Counted from the first letter of the stretch, positions 37,314 through 47,401 are shown. The stretch is DNA of 64,000 nt from Streptococcus cristatus (GCF_008369405.1 NZ_VSJJ01000005.1:62001-126000), one strand, 5' to 3'. A program made the numbers and translations. Notes: generated by a model from the sequence alone, not told the origin.

Positions 37314-38213
37314 TTATTTTGCATAGCGTTCGCTAATATCTTTTGCGAGGACAAAATTTCCTAGTGTGGCTGAGCCATTTCCTGCGACAGCCGGTGTGAC
37401 AATGTAGTCACGCACATCTGGCACTGGCAGATAACCATTGAGTAGGACAGTGAATTTCTCACGAACACGGTCCAACATGTGCTGCTGCGCCATCACACCA
37501 CCACCGAAGACAATGACATCTGGACGGAAAGTCACCGTCGCTTGAATAGCTGCCTGCGCAATATAGTAAGCCTGAATATCCCAGACAGTACTATTGAGTT
37601 CGATGTTTTCACCACGCACACCTGTCCGCGCCTCTAAGCTAGGACCAGCCGCTAAACCTTCCAAACAGCCCTTGTGGAAAGGACAAACGCCATTAAAGCC
37701 TTTTTCCTCATCCATCGGGTGCTTAGCTACATAGTAGTGACCCATTTCTGGGTGACCTGTCCCCCCGACAAATTCACCACGTTGGATAGCACCAGCGCCA
37801 ATCCCTGTTCCAATCGTATAATAAACCAGATTTTCAACGCGACCACCAGCATTGTTACGGGCTACAACTTCACCATAGGCAGAACTGTTGACATCTGTCG
37901 TAAAGTAGATTGGCACATTCAAAGCACGACGAAGCGCTCCCACAATGTCTACATTTGCCCAATGTGGTTTTGGAGTTGTTGTGATGTAGCCATATGTTTT
38001 TGAATTAGGATCAATATCAATAGGACCGAAAGAGCCGACTGCCAGACCAGCTAGATTGTCAAAACGAGAGAAGAACTCAATTGTTTTATCCAGTGTCTCA
38101 ATCGGTGTAGTCGTAGGAAATTGTGTCTTTTCTACAACATTAAAATTTTCATCGCCCACAGCACAGATAAATTTCGTTCCACCAGCTTCTAAACTTCCGT
38201 ACAATTTTGTCAT
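37314..38213 (-). CDS. scrK: Fructokinase (ROK family)
   Basis: 299 aa. ATP-binding DGxxx start GSLEAGGTKF (residues 4-13), ROK signature with GTGIGAGAIQ, catalytic region GHPEMGHYYV and the zinc-binding cluster H...CPFHKGCLEG. Phosphorylates the fructose freed by ScrB to fructose-6-phosphate. The ATG at 38213 has AAGAGGTG at correct spacing; the longer frame is non-conserved. Part of the sucrose locus, next to scrA but with repeat copy 3 in between. Confidence 0.92.
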   Translation of the reverse strand: MTKLYGSLEAGGTKFICAVGDENFNVVEKTQFPTTTPIETLDKTIEFFSRFDNLAGLAVGSFGPIDIDPNSKTYGYITTTPKPHWANVDIVGALRRALNVPIYFTTDVNSSAYGEVVARNNAGGRVENLVYYTIGTGIGAGAIQRGEFVGGTGHPEMGHYYVAKHPMDEEKGFNGVCPFHKGCLEGLAAGPSLEARTGVRGENIELNSTVWDIQAYYIAQAAIQATVTFRPDVIVFGGGVMAQQHMLDRVREKFTVLLNGYLPVPDVRDYIVTPAVAGNGSATLGNFVLAKDISERYAK

Positions 38214-38318
38214 TTCAAACACCTCTTGTATTCTTTGTATTCCATTATAGCATATTTCCATATTGGAAATGGCTCTATATTTTAGATTTTCCTCTGTAAA
38301 TCTTAGCACTCAAGTAAA

Positions 38319-38498
38319 AAGAGAGTGGGACAGAAATCGGTCATTCGTTAGAATTCGATTTCGTCGTCCCACCTCCGCACAGTTGAGTAGGGTTGTAAAA
38401 GCTGATGAAACCAGCCTAGTAGAGTCCACTCAACCACTGCGTCTTGCTCGACAATCCAAAGAAAATTGAGAGGCTAGGACTTTTGTCCCAGCCTCTTT
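38319..38498 (+). repeat. ~175-bp triple-hairpin repeat, copy 3
   Basis: Lies between the scrA stop and the scrK start (both genes minus), oriented opposite to them. Several base changes relative to copy 1 fall in stems: GGGCT/AGCCC becomes GGGTT/AGTCC, replacing Watson-Crick by G-U wobble pairs, so the central helix is kept. It separates scrK from scrA transcription. Confidence 0.85.
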
Positions 38499-38524
38499 CC
38501 TTTGTTGACTTTCTCTAGCTATGA

Positions 38525-40537
38525 TTAAGCTTTTACTTCAATAATCGCATCGCCTTTGGCTACTGTACCTGTCGCAACTGGCGTTACAGAAGCGTAGTCA
38601 GCTGTATTGGTCACGATGATCATGGTCGTATCATCCAGACCAGCTGCTGCGATTTTAGCTGAATCAAAAGTTCCAAGAACATCGCCAGCTTTAACTTTAG
38701 AGCCTTGAGAAACTTTTTGATCAAAGCCTTCGCCATTCATAGACACTGTGTCAATACCAACGTGGATAAGGATTTCAGCACCATTAGCTGTCTTCAAACC
38801 ATAGGCATGGCCTGTCGCAAAAGCAATCGTCACTTCTGCATCAGCTGGGGCGTAAACAACACCTTCAGTTGGTTTGATCGCAATCCCTTGACCCATTGCA
38901 CCACTTGCAAAGACTGGATCATTAACATCAGCTAAAGCAACTGCTTGACCAACGATAGGAGCAACAATAGTTTCATCTTGAAGAGCTGCCGGAACATTGC
39001 CAGTTGTTTCTTCTTCGACTAATTTTTCAGTTTCAGCTTTTTCTTCAGCAGTTTCTTCGTCTTTGTATCCGAACATATAAGTCAGAACAAAACTCAAACC
39101 AGTTGTCAGAACAACCATAAAGATATATTGCAACAATTGACCATTCAGGTAAAGGAGTGTACCTGGAATAATTGTGATACCGAAACTTGTACCTGCAAGC
39201 CCCATAATAGAAGCTAACCAACCACCAACAGCACCAGCACCTAGTCCAATCACAAACGGTTTAACAAAGCGCAAGTTAACACCGAAGATAGCTGGCTCAG
39301 TAATACCCAATCCTGCAGAAAGTGCTGCTGGGAATGCAAGAGCCTTGAGTTTTTTAGATTTTGTCTTCACAGCTACAGCCAAAGTCGCACCAGCCTGAGC
39401 TGTCATAGCAGCAGTGATAATCGCATTAAATGGATCTTTCCCAGTTTGAGATACCAACTGAGATTCCAGTAAGTTGAAGATGTGGTGAACACCGGTTACG
39501 ACAATCAATTGATGAACTGCACCGATAATCAAACCAGCAAGACCAAACGGAAGGCTAAGAAGGAACTCTGTACCATTCAAAACATATGACTCAACAATGT
39601 GGAAGACTGGACCAATCACAAAGAGTCCCAAAATGGACATTACAAGGAAAGTAAGGAATGGAACAAGAAGAAGGTCCAAGACATCTGGAATTTTCTTGTG
39701 CAGCCATTTTTCAAATTTCGCACCAAACAAACCTACAAAGAAGGCAGGAAGCACAGAGTTTTGGTAGCCAACTACTGGAATAAAACCAAAGAAGTAAATT
39801 GGATGAGCTTTTGTTGCTGTAACTTCGCTAGTGAATTTCAAACTTCCAAGAACATCCATATTAGCAATTTTGTCTAAAATATCCTTAGAAGGATCAACAG
39901 CAAATTTAGTAGCCTGACCAGCTACATCCCAAGCATTTGGAAGCGCTGAGTTAACCATCATTAGACCAAGAACCAAACCAATGATTGGGTTCCCGCCAAA
40001 GACTCTAAAAGCTGACCAGCAAATCAAAGCTGGGAAGAAAGCGAAGGCTGTATCAGTTAATACTACTGTATAAGTGTAGAAGTCAGTCGATTTGAAAGCA
40101 TCCGCTGTGGTACCAAATAAAGATAAAACTTGATCCTGAGCAATTGCTCCGCGAACTCCCATGAAAAGACCTGTCGCAACAATAGCTGGAAGAATTGGCA
40201 CAAATACGTCACCGAAAGTACGGATGGCACGTTGGAACCAGTTCCCTTGCTTAGCAGCTTCAGCTTTCATGTCATCTTTTGATGAAGTTGGTAAACCTAA
40301 GGCTACAACTTCGTCATAAATCTTATTAACCGTACCAGTACCAAAAATGATTTGATATTGGCCTGAGTTAAAGAAAGCTCCCTGAACTTTTTCTAGGTTC
40401 TCGACAGTATTTTTGTCGATTTTACCTTCATCTTTAACCATGACGCGCAGACGAGTCGCACAGTGGGCTACACTGTTAACGTTCTCACGTCCACCCAAGG
40501 CTTCGATGACCTTTTTTGCAATTTCAGTATTATTCAT
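38525..40537 (-). CDS. scrA: Sucrose-specific PTS EIIBCA
   Basis: 670 aa in the order EIIB (residues 1-85, phosphorylated Cys26 in VAHCATRL), EIIC (about 110-460, ten hydrophobic segments, sucrose family motif GITEPAIFGVNLR) and EIIA (about 520-670, phospho-His in EILIHVGIDT). Imports sucrose as sucrose-6-phosphate. The ATG at 40537 follows AAGGAG at 10 nt. Divergent from scrB; the 200-nt intergenic region carries promoters in both directions and three LacI-type operator sequences. Confidence 0.96.
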   Translation of the reverse strand: MNNTEIAKKVIEALGGRENVNSVAHCATRLRVMVKDEGKIDKNTVENLEKVQGAFFNSGQYQIIFGTGTVNKIYDEVVALGLPTSSKDDMKAEAAKQGNWFQRAIRTFGDVFVPILPAIVATGLFMGVRGAIAQDQVLSLFGTTADAFKSTDFYTYTVVLTDTAFAFFPALICWSAFRVFGGNPIIGLVLGLMMVNSALPNAWDVAGQATKFAVDPSKDILDKIANMDVLGSLKFTSEVTATKAHPIYFFGFIPVVGYQNSVLPAFFVGLFGAKFEKWLHKKIPDVLDLLLVPFLTFLVMSILGLFVIGPVFHIVESYVLNGTEFLLSLPFGLAGLIIGAVHQLIVVTGVHHIFNLLESQLVSQTGKDPFNAIITAAMTAQAGATLAVAVKTKSKKLKALAFPAALSAGLGITEPAIFGVNLRFVKPFVIGLGAGAVGGWLASIMGLAGTSFGITIIPGTLLYLNGQLLQYIFMVVLTTGLSFVLTYMFGYKDEETAEEKAETEKLVEEETTGNVPAALQDETIVAPIVGQAVALADVNDPVFASGAMGQGIAIKPTEGVVYAPADAEVTIAFATGHAYGLKTANGAEILIHVGIDTVSMNGEGFDQKVSQGSKVKAGDVLGTFDSAKIAAAGLDDTTMIIVTNTADYASVTPVATGTVAKGDAIIEVKA

Positions 40538-40575
40538 TTGCAAAAATCTCCTTATAAAAATATTGTAAAACTTTT

Positions 40576-40703
40576 TGAAAGCGATTTTATCACCTTTACG
40601 AATATTATTTTACCATGATTCAAAAATATGTCAAGCGTTTTACAGAAAAAATATTTTTTCACAGTTAAAGGTTGATTTTTAAGCAGGAAACGTTTACTAT
40701 AGT
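40576..40703. promoter_or_regulatory. divergent scrA/scrB promoter region with LacI-family operators
   Basis: scrA: TTGACA (minus strand, 40629-40634), 16-nt spacer, TAAAAT (40607-40612). scrB: TTGATT (40672-40677), 17 nt, TACTAT (40695-40700). Operator/cre-like sequences: TGAAAGCGATTTTATCA (40576-40592, downstream of the scrA -10), CAAGCGTTTTACA (40632-40644, on the scrA -35) and GGAAACGTTTACT (40686-40698, on the scrB -10). They fit ScrR and/or CcpA binding. Confidence 0.7.
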
Positions 40704-40736
40704 AATAAGAAATAATATGATTTGGAGGACAAAAGA

Positions 40737-42191
40737 TTGGCTTGGACGACTGAAAAACGCTACAAACGTTATGAAGACTGGACTCAGGAAGAGATGCAGC
40801 AGATCAAAGAAAACATGGCTAAATCTCCTTGGCGGGCCAGCTATCACGTGGAGCCTCAAACTGGTCTGCTCAATGACCCCAATGGCTTTTCTTACTTTGA
40901 CGGCAAGTGGGTGGTGTTTTATCAAAACTTTCCTTTCGGAGCAGCTCACGGTCTCAAGTGCTGGGTTCAGATGGAAAGCGATGACTTAGTCCACTTCACC
41001 GAAACTGGTCTTCGAGTGCTGCCAGATACTGCTCTGGACAGCCACGGTGCCTACTCTGGCTCTGCCATGCAGTTTGACGACAAGCTCTTTCTCTTCTACA
41101 CTGGTAATGTTCGTGATGAGAATTGGGTACGCCATCCTTATCAAATCGGTGCCCTGTTGGATAAATCGGGCAATCTTGAAAAAATTGACAAGGTCTTGAT
41201 TGAGCAGCCTGCTGAAGCGACCGACCACTTTCGTGATCCGCAGATTTTCAACCACAAAGGGCAATTCTATGCCATTGTCGGCGGGCAAAATCTGGATAAG
41301 CAAGGCTATGTCAAGCTTTACAAGGCTATCAATAATGACTATACCAACTGGGAAGTCGTCGGTGATTTAGACTTTGCTAATGACAAGACGGCCTACATGA
41401 TGGAGTGTCCTAATCTAGTCTTTATCAAAGACCAACCAGTCCTGCTCTATTGCCCTCAAGGCTTGTCTAAGGACGTACTGGATTATGGCAACATTTATCC
41501 AAATATGTATAAAATAGGTCAATCGTTTGACACAAACAAAGCTGGTATGACTGATCCTAGCCCTATCCAAAACCTGGACTACGGCTTCGACTGCTACGCC
41601 ACCCAAGCCTTCAACGCACCTGACGGTCGCGCACTGGCTGTCAGCTGGCTAGGCTTGCCTGATGTGGAATACCCATCTGATCGCTTCGACCATCAAGGGG
41701 CCTTATCCCTCGTCAAGGAATTAACCCTGAAAGACGGTAAGCTCTACCAATACCCAGTCCCAGCAATCAAGGACTTGCGAGCAGAGGCTCAGCCTTTTAC
41801 TGCTTTGGCAGAAAGCAAGAACAGCTACGAACTAGAGCTGAATCTCGCTGCAGACACCGAACACGAAATCGTCCTCTTTGCAGACAAGGATGGCAAGGGC
41901 CTACACATCAACTTTGACCTCAAGGCAGGACAAGTGACTGTTGACCGTAGTCAGACGGGCGAGCCATTCGCACTGGACTTCGGAACCAGCCGAAGCTGCA
42001 ATATTGACAAAGAAGCAACAAGTGCTACTATCTTCATCGATAAATCGATTTTTGAAATTTTCATCAATAAAGGAGAAAAAGTATTTTCCGGCCGTGTCTT
42101 CCCGAGAGAAGACCAGACAGGCATTGCTATTACCAAGGGCAATCCAACCGGTACTTACTATGAATTAGAATATGGTCGCAAAGCTAACTGA
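40737..42191 (+). CDS. scrB: Sucrose-6-phosphate hydrolase
   Basis: 484 aa GH32 enzyme. Five-bladed propeller motifs: LLNDPNG with nucleophile Asp47, FRDP, and the acid/base Glu in MMECPN; then a C-terminal beta-sandwich with FVDKSIFEIF-type sequence. Splits sucrose-6-phosphate into glucose-6-phosphate and fructose. The start is taken as TTG at 40737, 9 nt after GGAGG; no ATG fits, and the upstream TTG at 40722 overlaps the Shine-Dalgarno sequence. The stop overlaps scrR by 20 nt. Confidence 0.94.
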   Translation: MAWTTEKRYKRYEDWTQEEMQQIKENMAKSPWRASYHVEPQTGLLNDPNGFSYFDGKWVVFYQNFPFGAAHGLKCWVQMESDDLVHFTETGLRVLPDTALDSHGAYSGSAMQFDDKLFLFYTGNVRDENWVRHPYQIGALLDKSGNLEKIDKVLIEQPAEATDHFRDPQIFNHKGQFYAIVGGQNLDKQGYVKLYKAINNDYTNWEVVGDLDFANDKTAYMMECPNLVFIKDQPVLLYCPQGLSKDVLDYGNIYPNMYKIGQSFDTNKAGMTDPSPIQNLDYGFDCYATQAFNAPDGRALAVSWLGLPDVEYPSDRFDHQGALSLVKELTLKDGKLYQYPVPAIKDLRAEAQPFTALAESKNSYELELNLAADTEHEIVLFADKDGKGLHINFDLKAGQVTVDRSQTGEPFALDFGTSRSCNIDKEATSATIFIDKSIFEIFINKGEKVFSGRVFPREDQTGIAITKGNPTGTYYELEYGRKAN

Positions 42192-43137
42192 TGTAGCAAA
42201 ACTAGCAGGAGTCAGCCCCACAACTGTTTCCCGCGTCATCAACAGAAAAGGCTACTTGTCTGACAAAACGATTTCTAAAGTTGAAGCAGCCATGCGGGAA
42301 TTAGCCTACAAACCCAACAATCTGGCGCGGAGTCTCCAAGGAAAATCAGCCAAGCTAATTGGACTTATTTTCCCTAATATCAGCAATGTCTTTTACGCAG
42401 AATTGATTGGCAAGTTGGAGCATGAGCTCTTTAAACAGGGCTATAAAACCATCATCTGTAATAGTGAGCATGACTCTGACAAGGAGCGTGAATACCTTGA
42501 GATGCTGGAAGCCAATCAGGTGGACGGCATCATTTCTGGCAGCCACAATCTAGGCATCGAGGACTACAATCGCGTGACCGCACCAATCATTGCCTTTGAC
42601 CGCAATCTTTCGCCGGATATCCCTGTTGTCTCCTCAGACAACTATGGCGGCGGGGTGCTGGCGGCTCAGACCTTGGTCAAGGCTGGCGCTCAAAACATCA
42701 TTATGATTACTGGCAATGACAATTCCAACTCGCCGACCGGCCTGCGCCATGCTGGCTTTGCCTCTGTCCTACCAGACGCTCCTATTATCAATGTGTCTAG
42801 CGACTTTTCTCCAGTCCGAAAGGAAATGGAAATCAAGCACATTTTGACCCACAAGAAGCCAGATGCCATCTTCGCTTCAGATGATTTGACAGCCATTTTA
42901 GTCATGAAGGTCGCTCAGGAGCTAGACATCCAGATTCCTGAAGATCTAAAAATCATCGGCTACGACGGCACCTACTTTGTGGAGAACTATTATCCTCAAC
43001 TAGCGACTATTAAACAGCCACTGAAAGAAATTGCCAAACTTCTGGTCGATTTACTGCTACAAAAAATTGACAAGCAAGAAGTCACAACGACTGGCTACTT
43101 CCTGCCAGTGAACCTCTTGCCAGGCAAGAGTGTGTAA
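42172..43137 (+). CDS. scrR: Sucrose operon repressor, LacI family
   Basis: 321 aa. N-terminal HTH (residues 4-25, LTDVAKLAGVSPTTVSRVIN) and hinge NNLARSLQGKSAKLIG, then a periplasmic-binding-protein-like effector domain. Represses scrA and scrB, relieved by sucrose-6-phosphate or fructose-type ligands in related streptococci. Overlaps scrB, so it is co-transcribed and autoregulated. Confidence 0.95.
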   Translation: MVAKLTDVAKLAGVSPTTVSRVINRKGYLSDKTISKVEAAMRELAYKPNNLARSLQGKSAKLIGLIFPNISNVFYAELIGKLEHELFKQGYKTIICNSEHDSDKEREYLEMLEANQVDGIISGSHNLGIEDYNRVTAPIIAFDRNLSPDIPVVSSDNYGGGVLAAQTLVKAGAQNIIMITGNDNSNSPTGLRHAGFASVLPDAPIINVSSDFSPVRKEMEIKHILTHKKPDAIFASDDLTAILVMKVAQELDIQIPEDLKIIGYDGTYFVENYYPQLATIKQPLKEIAKLLVDLLLQKIDKQEVTTTGYFLPVNLLPGKSV

Positions 43138-43168
43138 TTTTCATTCAACCCCTACTAAATAAGAAAAT

Positions 43169-43479
43169 GGAGTTTGGGACAAAAAGATTTCAATTTTTAA
43201 AAATCTTAATTATTAAGCCCTTCAAATCTATAATTAAATGCGAAAAGCGAACAAAGCAGAATTCTGATTACCAGAAAACTAGTTTTGTTCGCTTTTTATA
43301 TTTGAGGTCGGACTTTTGTCCCAGACTCCTCAATTGTCTTTGGATTGTCGAGCAAGACGCAGTGGTTGAGTGGGCTCTACTAGGCTGATTTTATCAGCTT
43401 TTACAGCCCTACTCAACTGTGCGGAGGTGGGACGACGAAATCGAATTCTAAAGAATTACCGATTTCTGTCCCACTCTCA
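43169..43479 (-). repeat. 175-bp repeat, copy 4, with an enlarged terminal hairpin
   Basis: Right part (43320-43479) is a normal inverted copy: central hairpin and GTGGGACGACGAAATCG arm. The terminal hairpin, normally ~25 bp, is here about 160 bp: arms GGAGTTTGGGACAAAAAG (43169-43186) and CTTTTGTCCCAGACTCC (43313-43329) enclose a sequence with its own hairpin GCGAACAAA (43246-43254)/TTTGTTCGC (43284-43292). It lies between convergent scrR and the pullulanase gene. Confidence 0.75.
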
Positions 43480-43546
43480 TTTTTATCTATCATGGCTGAG
43501 AAATATGGATTGCTACAACTGCTAGAGGAGAGTATTCTCTTCTATT

Positions 43547-46500
43547 TTATTGCTTCTTTCTAAAAGCGATCAAGCCAGCAAAGAAGGCAAGAGAAGCACC
43601 TAAAAGTGCAAGCAGAGAAGTTTCTGTGCCAGTTTTCGGCAAGACTTTTTCTGTCGAAACAGTCTCACTAGGACTTACTTTGTCCTGCTGTGGCTCTGCA
43701 GCAAGTGGTTTTTGACTCTCTGACGATGGAGATGTAGATGGAACTTGAACAAGCTTATTCGACAAGCTAGGGCTTTGTTCTTTTTGAAGCTCCTTAACAC
43801 TGCCTTGAGACGGATTTTGCTGGATATCTTTACTTGCATTTTGAGGTTTTTCTTCTTGAGCTGGACTCGCCTTTTTAATCCGCAAAATTGTAGCTGTCAG
43901 CGGAGCTAGAGTCAAGCCATTGCTGTTTCTGGTGACACCTGCTGGATTTGAAATAGCAGAAACTCCTGCGCTATTGCCATCAGCCACAACCTCTGCACCT
44001 GCTAGATGCTTGTAGGTTTCACCAAAGTTGAAGTTTCGCTCCTTTTTATCCGCATTGACAAAGACTGCATAAATATCTCCATTCGAAGCAACCACTTGGT
44101 AGCCAAGGACCAGGTCTTCTTTCTCAACGCCATCCTTGCCAGGCTGGGTAATGAGGGTTACATTTTGATCCACTTCTGCTTTGGAACTGCGAGTGAAGGC
44201 GTCCGTTGATTTCCGCAGACTAATCAAGCCCTTCATATAAGCACGGCTCTTGGCATTTTCAGGGAATTTCTCCGCATCAGTCGCCTTGGTCCAGTCAAAA
44301 TGATTGACCGCGTCGCTTGAATCATAGGAATCATGAATGAAATATGGGTATTCAAACGGCGTGCCGTCCTCATTGGTCAACAAATGCGCTTTATTTGGAA
44401 CCTTGTCTTCGGAAACAGGATATTTATAGGCAGGATCACGGAATTGCTTGGTCCGACCGTATTCTTGTCCAGAGTGGATAAATGGGGTCCCTTGCGAGGT
44501 CAGCATCATCAGATTTCCTAGACGCATACGACGATGAATCTCTTGATTATTGGCAGCGACTGCTGGGTCTTTCTTAATCGACTGGGCAATAATATCAAAG
44601 AGGGTCAGATTATCATGAGCTGCGATGTATTGAATCACATCCCCTGGGCTATCCGCCTCAAAATTGGTTGGTTGTGCCTTGATATTCTTGAAGACATCTT
44701 CTACATTGCGTTTACCACCAGTGATAAAGGCTGGCGTTCCCTCATTTGGATAACCCGATTTCAAGGTGTTGCGAATGTCATCTGAGAAGACAGCTACTGT
44801 GTCTGTTGACTTCATCCAAGTCTGATCAGCAGGCTGGACAGCTTTATTTTCATCACCTGCATAAGTCTTCCAGCCCTCACCCAGCATAATGAGATTTGGA
44901 TTGAGCTTTTTAGCTTCTTCAAAGGCTTTTTGGATGGACTCTGCATCGTGGTCTCCCATCATATCAAAGCGGAAACCATCTACCTTGTACTGCTCTGTCA
45001 GATACTTGATCGAATCCACCAAGACCCTTCTGCTCATATAGTGGGTAGTCCCCAAGCGGCCGCCACCAAAGCTGGATCTCGGTGTGCCATCCGCATCCAT
45101 AAAGTGGTAGTAATTGGGCTCCAAGTCCTCAAAGATAGAGGTCTTGGCTGTGTGATTATAGACCACGTCCATGATAACGCCCATGCCATGCTTATGAATT
45201 TCGTTAACAAGATTTTTAAATTCCTCAATGCGCTTGGCTGGATCTGTCGGTGCACTGGAGTACATACCTGTCAGCGAGAAGTAGTTTTGCGGGTCATAGC
45301 CCCAGTTATAGTTGCTGTTGCTGGAAGCGTACTTGTCCATGCGCTCAGCATTTTTTAGCTCATTGACAAAGTAATAGCTCAGAACTGGCAAGAGCTGAAC
45401 ATGCGTCACTCCCAAGTCTTTCAAATAATCCAATTTCTCAATGAAAGATGAGAAGGTCCCAAATTGAGATTTTAAATCCTTTGAAATAGCTGGATCTGAA
45501 GTGAAATCACGAACATGCGCCTCATAAATCAAGGCATCTTCCCGCTTCTTGAAGTTTGGAATAGTAGCATAGGTTAAGTCTTTCGGTCCATATTCACTTG
45601 GATCTACAAAGGCCGCCTTAGCAATCTTGTAAGCATCCCCCTTGTCCGCATCTTCACTATTCCAAGCTGCCAAAGACTTAGCATAAGGATCCAGCACAAG
45701 GACTTTTTTGCCGCCACGGCTAATTTCATAATGATAGAAATATCCACGATAGTCAGAAAGACCTAGCCCGCTCTCAGGCGTCAAGCTGCTAGTCCATGTA
45801 CCAGACTCACCCTTCTGCATAGCTATGCGCCCAAGGACCTTGTTCTGATCTTTCTTGTCATAGACCACCAAATCGACTTGGTCCGCACTTGGTGACCAGA
45901 AGGTCAGATCCACTTGTTTGCCCGCTTGAGAAACACGCGCGCCCAAATCACCATCATACTTGTAAAGGCTGTCCTTCAACTGCCAGTTCATGCTAGTTTT
46001 AAATTGGTCATTGCCATATTTGATAAGGTAAGGTGACTGAGCTTGGTTAAAATCACCGATTAACTTTGCGCTTTTATTCTTAGAATCCAGAACCACATCT
46101 TTAACAGTGACTTCTCCACCATCTTTGTTGGTAATTTTTAGGTTTTTCAGAATATCTTCTTTTTTAGCGTTTTCCAAGGTAGAGAAAGTCGCCTCAATCT
46201 CTGTCAGGCTAACATGCTGGGCTCCTGTCATGCGGATATCATTGACAAAGTAAGGGTTGGTATAAACCGTTGGATCCACATCACGCAAGAAAATCTGGCT
46301 AGTTTTACCCAAATTTGCGAAATTATAATCCTGTTTTTGAATCTTCACATCATCTCCTGACTTGCTTTCATCTAAAAGCAGGAAACCAACCATCTTTGCA
46401 GCCTCTTTCAGAGGAACATCTACATAGCGACCGTATTTCCCAGTCTTTTCAAAGTCCACGCCATCAGGCCAATTTTGACCTGGATGTTGCACATCTCCCC

Positions 46501-47359
46501 AGAGCCAGAGGGATTTCTTATCATACTGACCATCTGTACGATAATAATTGATCCGAAGCATTCCTTCTTTCAAAGGCTCGGATGTATGAGGATTGTAGTC
46601 TTTGTCAAACCAAACTTCATTCATCTGAGGGCTCAGTAACTCAACTGTCTTGTCTCCCGTAATATTTTGACCTGCCGTATTGTTGATTAAGAGACTAACC
46701 TTGCTTCTTTTCTCTGCCATCTTGACATCAAGGTAATAGCCATAATCATCTTTTTTAGCTGTCGCAAAACTAGTCGCACCAGTCGGCCAACCTCCCTTTT
46801 GACCAGAAGGAGTTTCAACATCATCCCAAGTCCATAAGCCTAAGCTACCCAGATTCTCGGATGGTAGATTTTTGAAATGGAAACGCATATGGCCATCTGC
46901 GATAGCATCCTTTGTCGATGTCTCCGACTGGCTAGTTGACGCTGGCTTTTCTTTCTCGTCAGAAGCAGCTGTTTCCTTTGCTTCTTTCCCAGCTGCTTCT
47001 GGAGTCGCACTAGAGTCTGCCACCTTTGTCGGTTGGGCAGCTTGACTTACTACTGCTTCAGGCTGGGCGCTTTTCTCGATCTCTCCTTTTTGTTCGCTTT
47101 CTTTTTGCGCTGGACTATCCACTTCCTCGGTTTTTGCTTCATCTGCTGGCTTAGGCAAAGCTTCTGAATTAGCAACTGATACTGCTTCCGTTGCTGGGCT
47201 AGTCGTAGCCTTTGTCTCATCCGCTTTTGCTAACTGGGCACCTCCAAAGAGGAAGCCAGATGCAATCACGACAGATGCTACTCCGACTTTTAAGCGACGA
47301 ATCCCAAAATAATGACGCTTTTCACTGGTCCTAGACTGTAGATGATAGTTTCTTTTCAT
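43547..47359 (-). CDS. pulA: Cell-wall-anchored type I pullulanase
   Basis: 1270 aa. YSIRK-type signal (YFGIRRLKVGVASVVIASG, cleavage after AKA near residue 46), a Glu/Ala/Ser/Lys-rich low-complexity region (47-155), two CBM41-like starch-binding modules (about 155-265 and 265-370), a beta/X module, the GH13 barrel with YNWGYDPQNY, DGFRFDMMGDHD (nucleophile) and MLGEGW (acid/base), then a Pro/Ser-rich wall-spanning segment and LPKTG (1240-1244), a hydrophobic helix and RKKQ. Debranches alpha-1,6 links of glycogen or starch outside the cell; homologues (SpuA) are also adhesins. Monocistronic. Confidence 0.95.
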   Translation of the reverse strand: MKRNYHLQSRTSEKRHYFGIRRLKVGVASVVIASGFLFGGAQLAKADETKATTSPATEAVSVANSEALPKPADEAKTEEVDSPAQKESEQKGEIEKSAQPEAVVSQAAQPTKVADSSATPEAAGKEAKETAASDEKEKPASTSQSETSTKDAIADGHMRFHFKNLPSENLGSLGLWTWDDVETPSGQKGGWPTGATSFATAKKDDYGYYLDVKMAEKRSKVSLLINNTAGQNITGDKTVELLSPQMNEVWFDKDYNPHTSEPLKEGMLRINYYRTDGQYDKKSLWLWGDVQHPGQNWPDGVDFEKTGKYGRYVDVPLKEAAKMVGFLLLDESKSGDDVKIQKQDYNFANLGKTSQIFLRDVDPTVYTNPYFVNDIRMTGAQHVSLTEIEATFSTLENAKKEDILKNLKITNKDGGEVTVKDVVLDSKNKSAKLIGDFNQAQSPYLIKYGNDQFKTSMNWQLKDSLYKYDGDLGARVSQAGKQVDLTFWSPSADQVDLVVYDKKDQNKVLGRIAMQKGESGTWTSSLTPESGLGLSDYRGYFYHYEISRGGKKVLVLDPYAKSLAAWNSEDADKGDAYKIAKAAFVDPSEYGPKDLTYATIPNFKKREDALIYEAHVRDFTSDPAISKDLKSQFGTFSSFIEKLDYLKDLGVTHVQLLPVLSYYFVNELKNAERMDKYASSNSNYNWGYDPQNYFSLTGMYSSAPTDPAKRIEEFKNLVNEIHKHGMGVIMDVVYNHTAKTSIFEDLEPNYYHFMDADGTPRSSFGGGRLGTTHYMSRRVLVDSIKYLTEQYKVDGFRFDMMGDHDAESIQKAFEEAKKLNPNLIMLGEGWKTYAGDENKAVQPADQTWMKSTDTVAVFSDDIRNTLKSGYPNEGTPAFITGGKRNVEDVFKNIKAQPTNFEADSPGDVIQYIAAHDNLTLFDIIAQSIKKDPAVAANNQEIHRRMRLGNLMMLTSQGTPFIHSGQEYGRTKQFRDPAYKYPVSEDKVPNKAHLLTNEDGTPFEYPYFIHDSYDSSDAVNHFDWTKATDAEKFPENAKSRAYMKGLISLRKSTDAFTRSSKAEVDQNVTLITQPGKDGVEKEDLVLGYQVVASNGDIYAVFVNADKKERNFNFGETYKHLAGAEVVADGNSAGVSAISNPAGVTRNSNGLTLAPLTATILRIKKASPAQEEKPQNASKDIQQNPSQGSVKELQKEQSPSLSNKLVQVPSTSPSSESQKPLAAEPQQDKVSPSETVSTEKVLPKTGTETSLLALLGASLAFFAGLIAFRKKQ

Positions 47360-47401
47360 AAATAAAAAAACTCCTTTATTTTTTCCTATAGAAAATACGT
47401 A

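Noticed and set aside
38214..38309. N-terminal extension of fructokinase
   Set aside because: The upstream ATG has no ribosome binding site and the family starts at MTKLYGSLEAGGTKF, which has one.
45034..45358. Open frames antisense to the pullulanase gene (and similar frames antisense to pbp2X, glyS, scrA)
   Set aside because: They lie inside long, well-supported genes, lack ribosome binding sites and show no coding features of their own.
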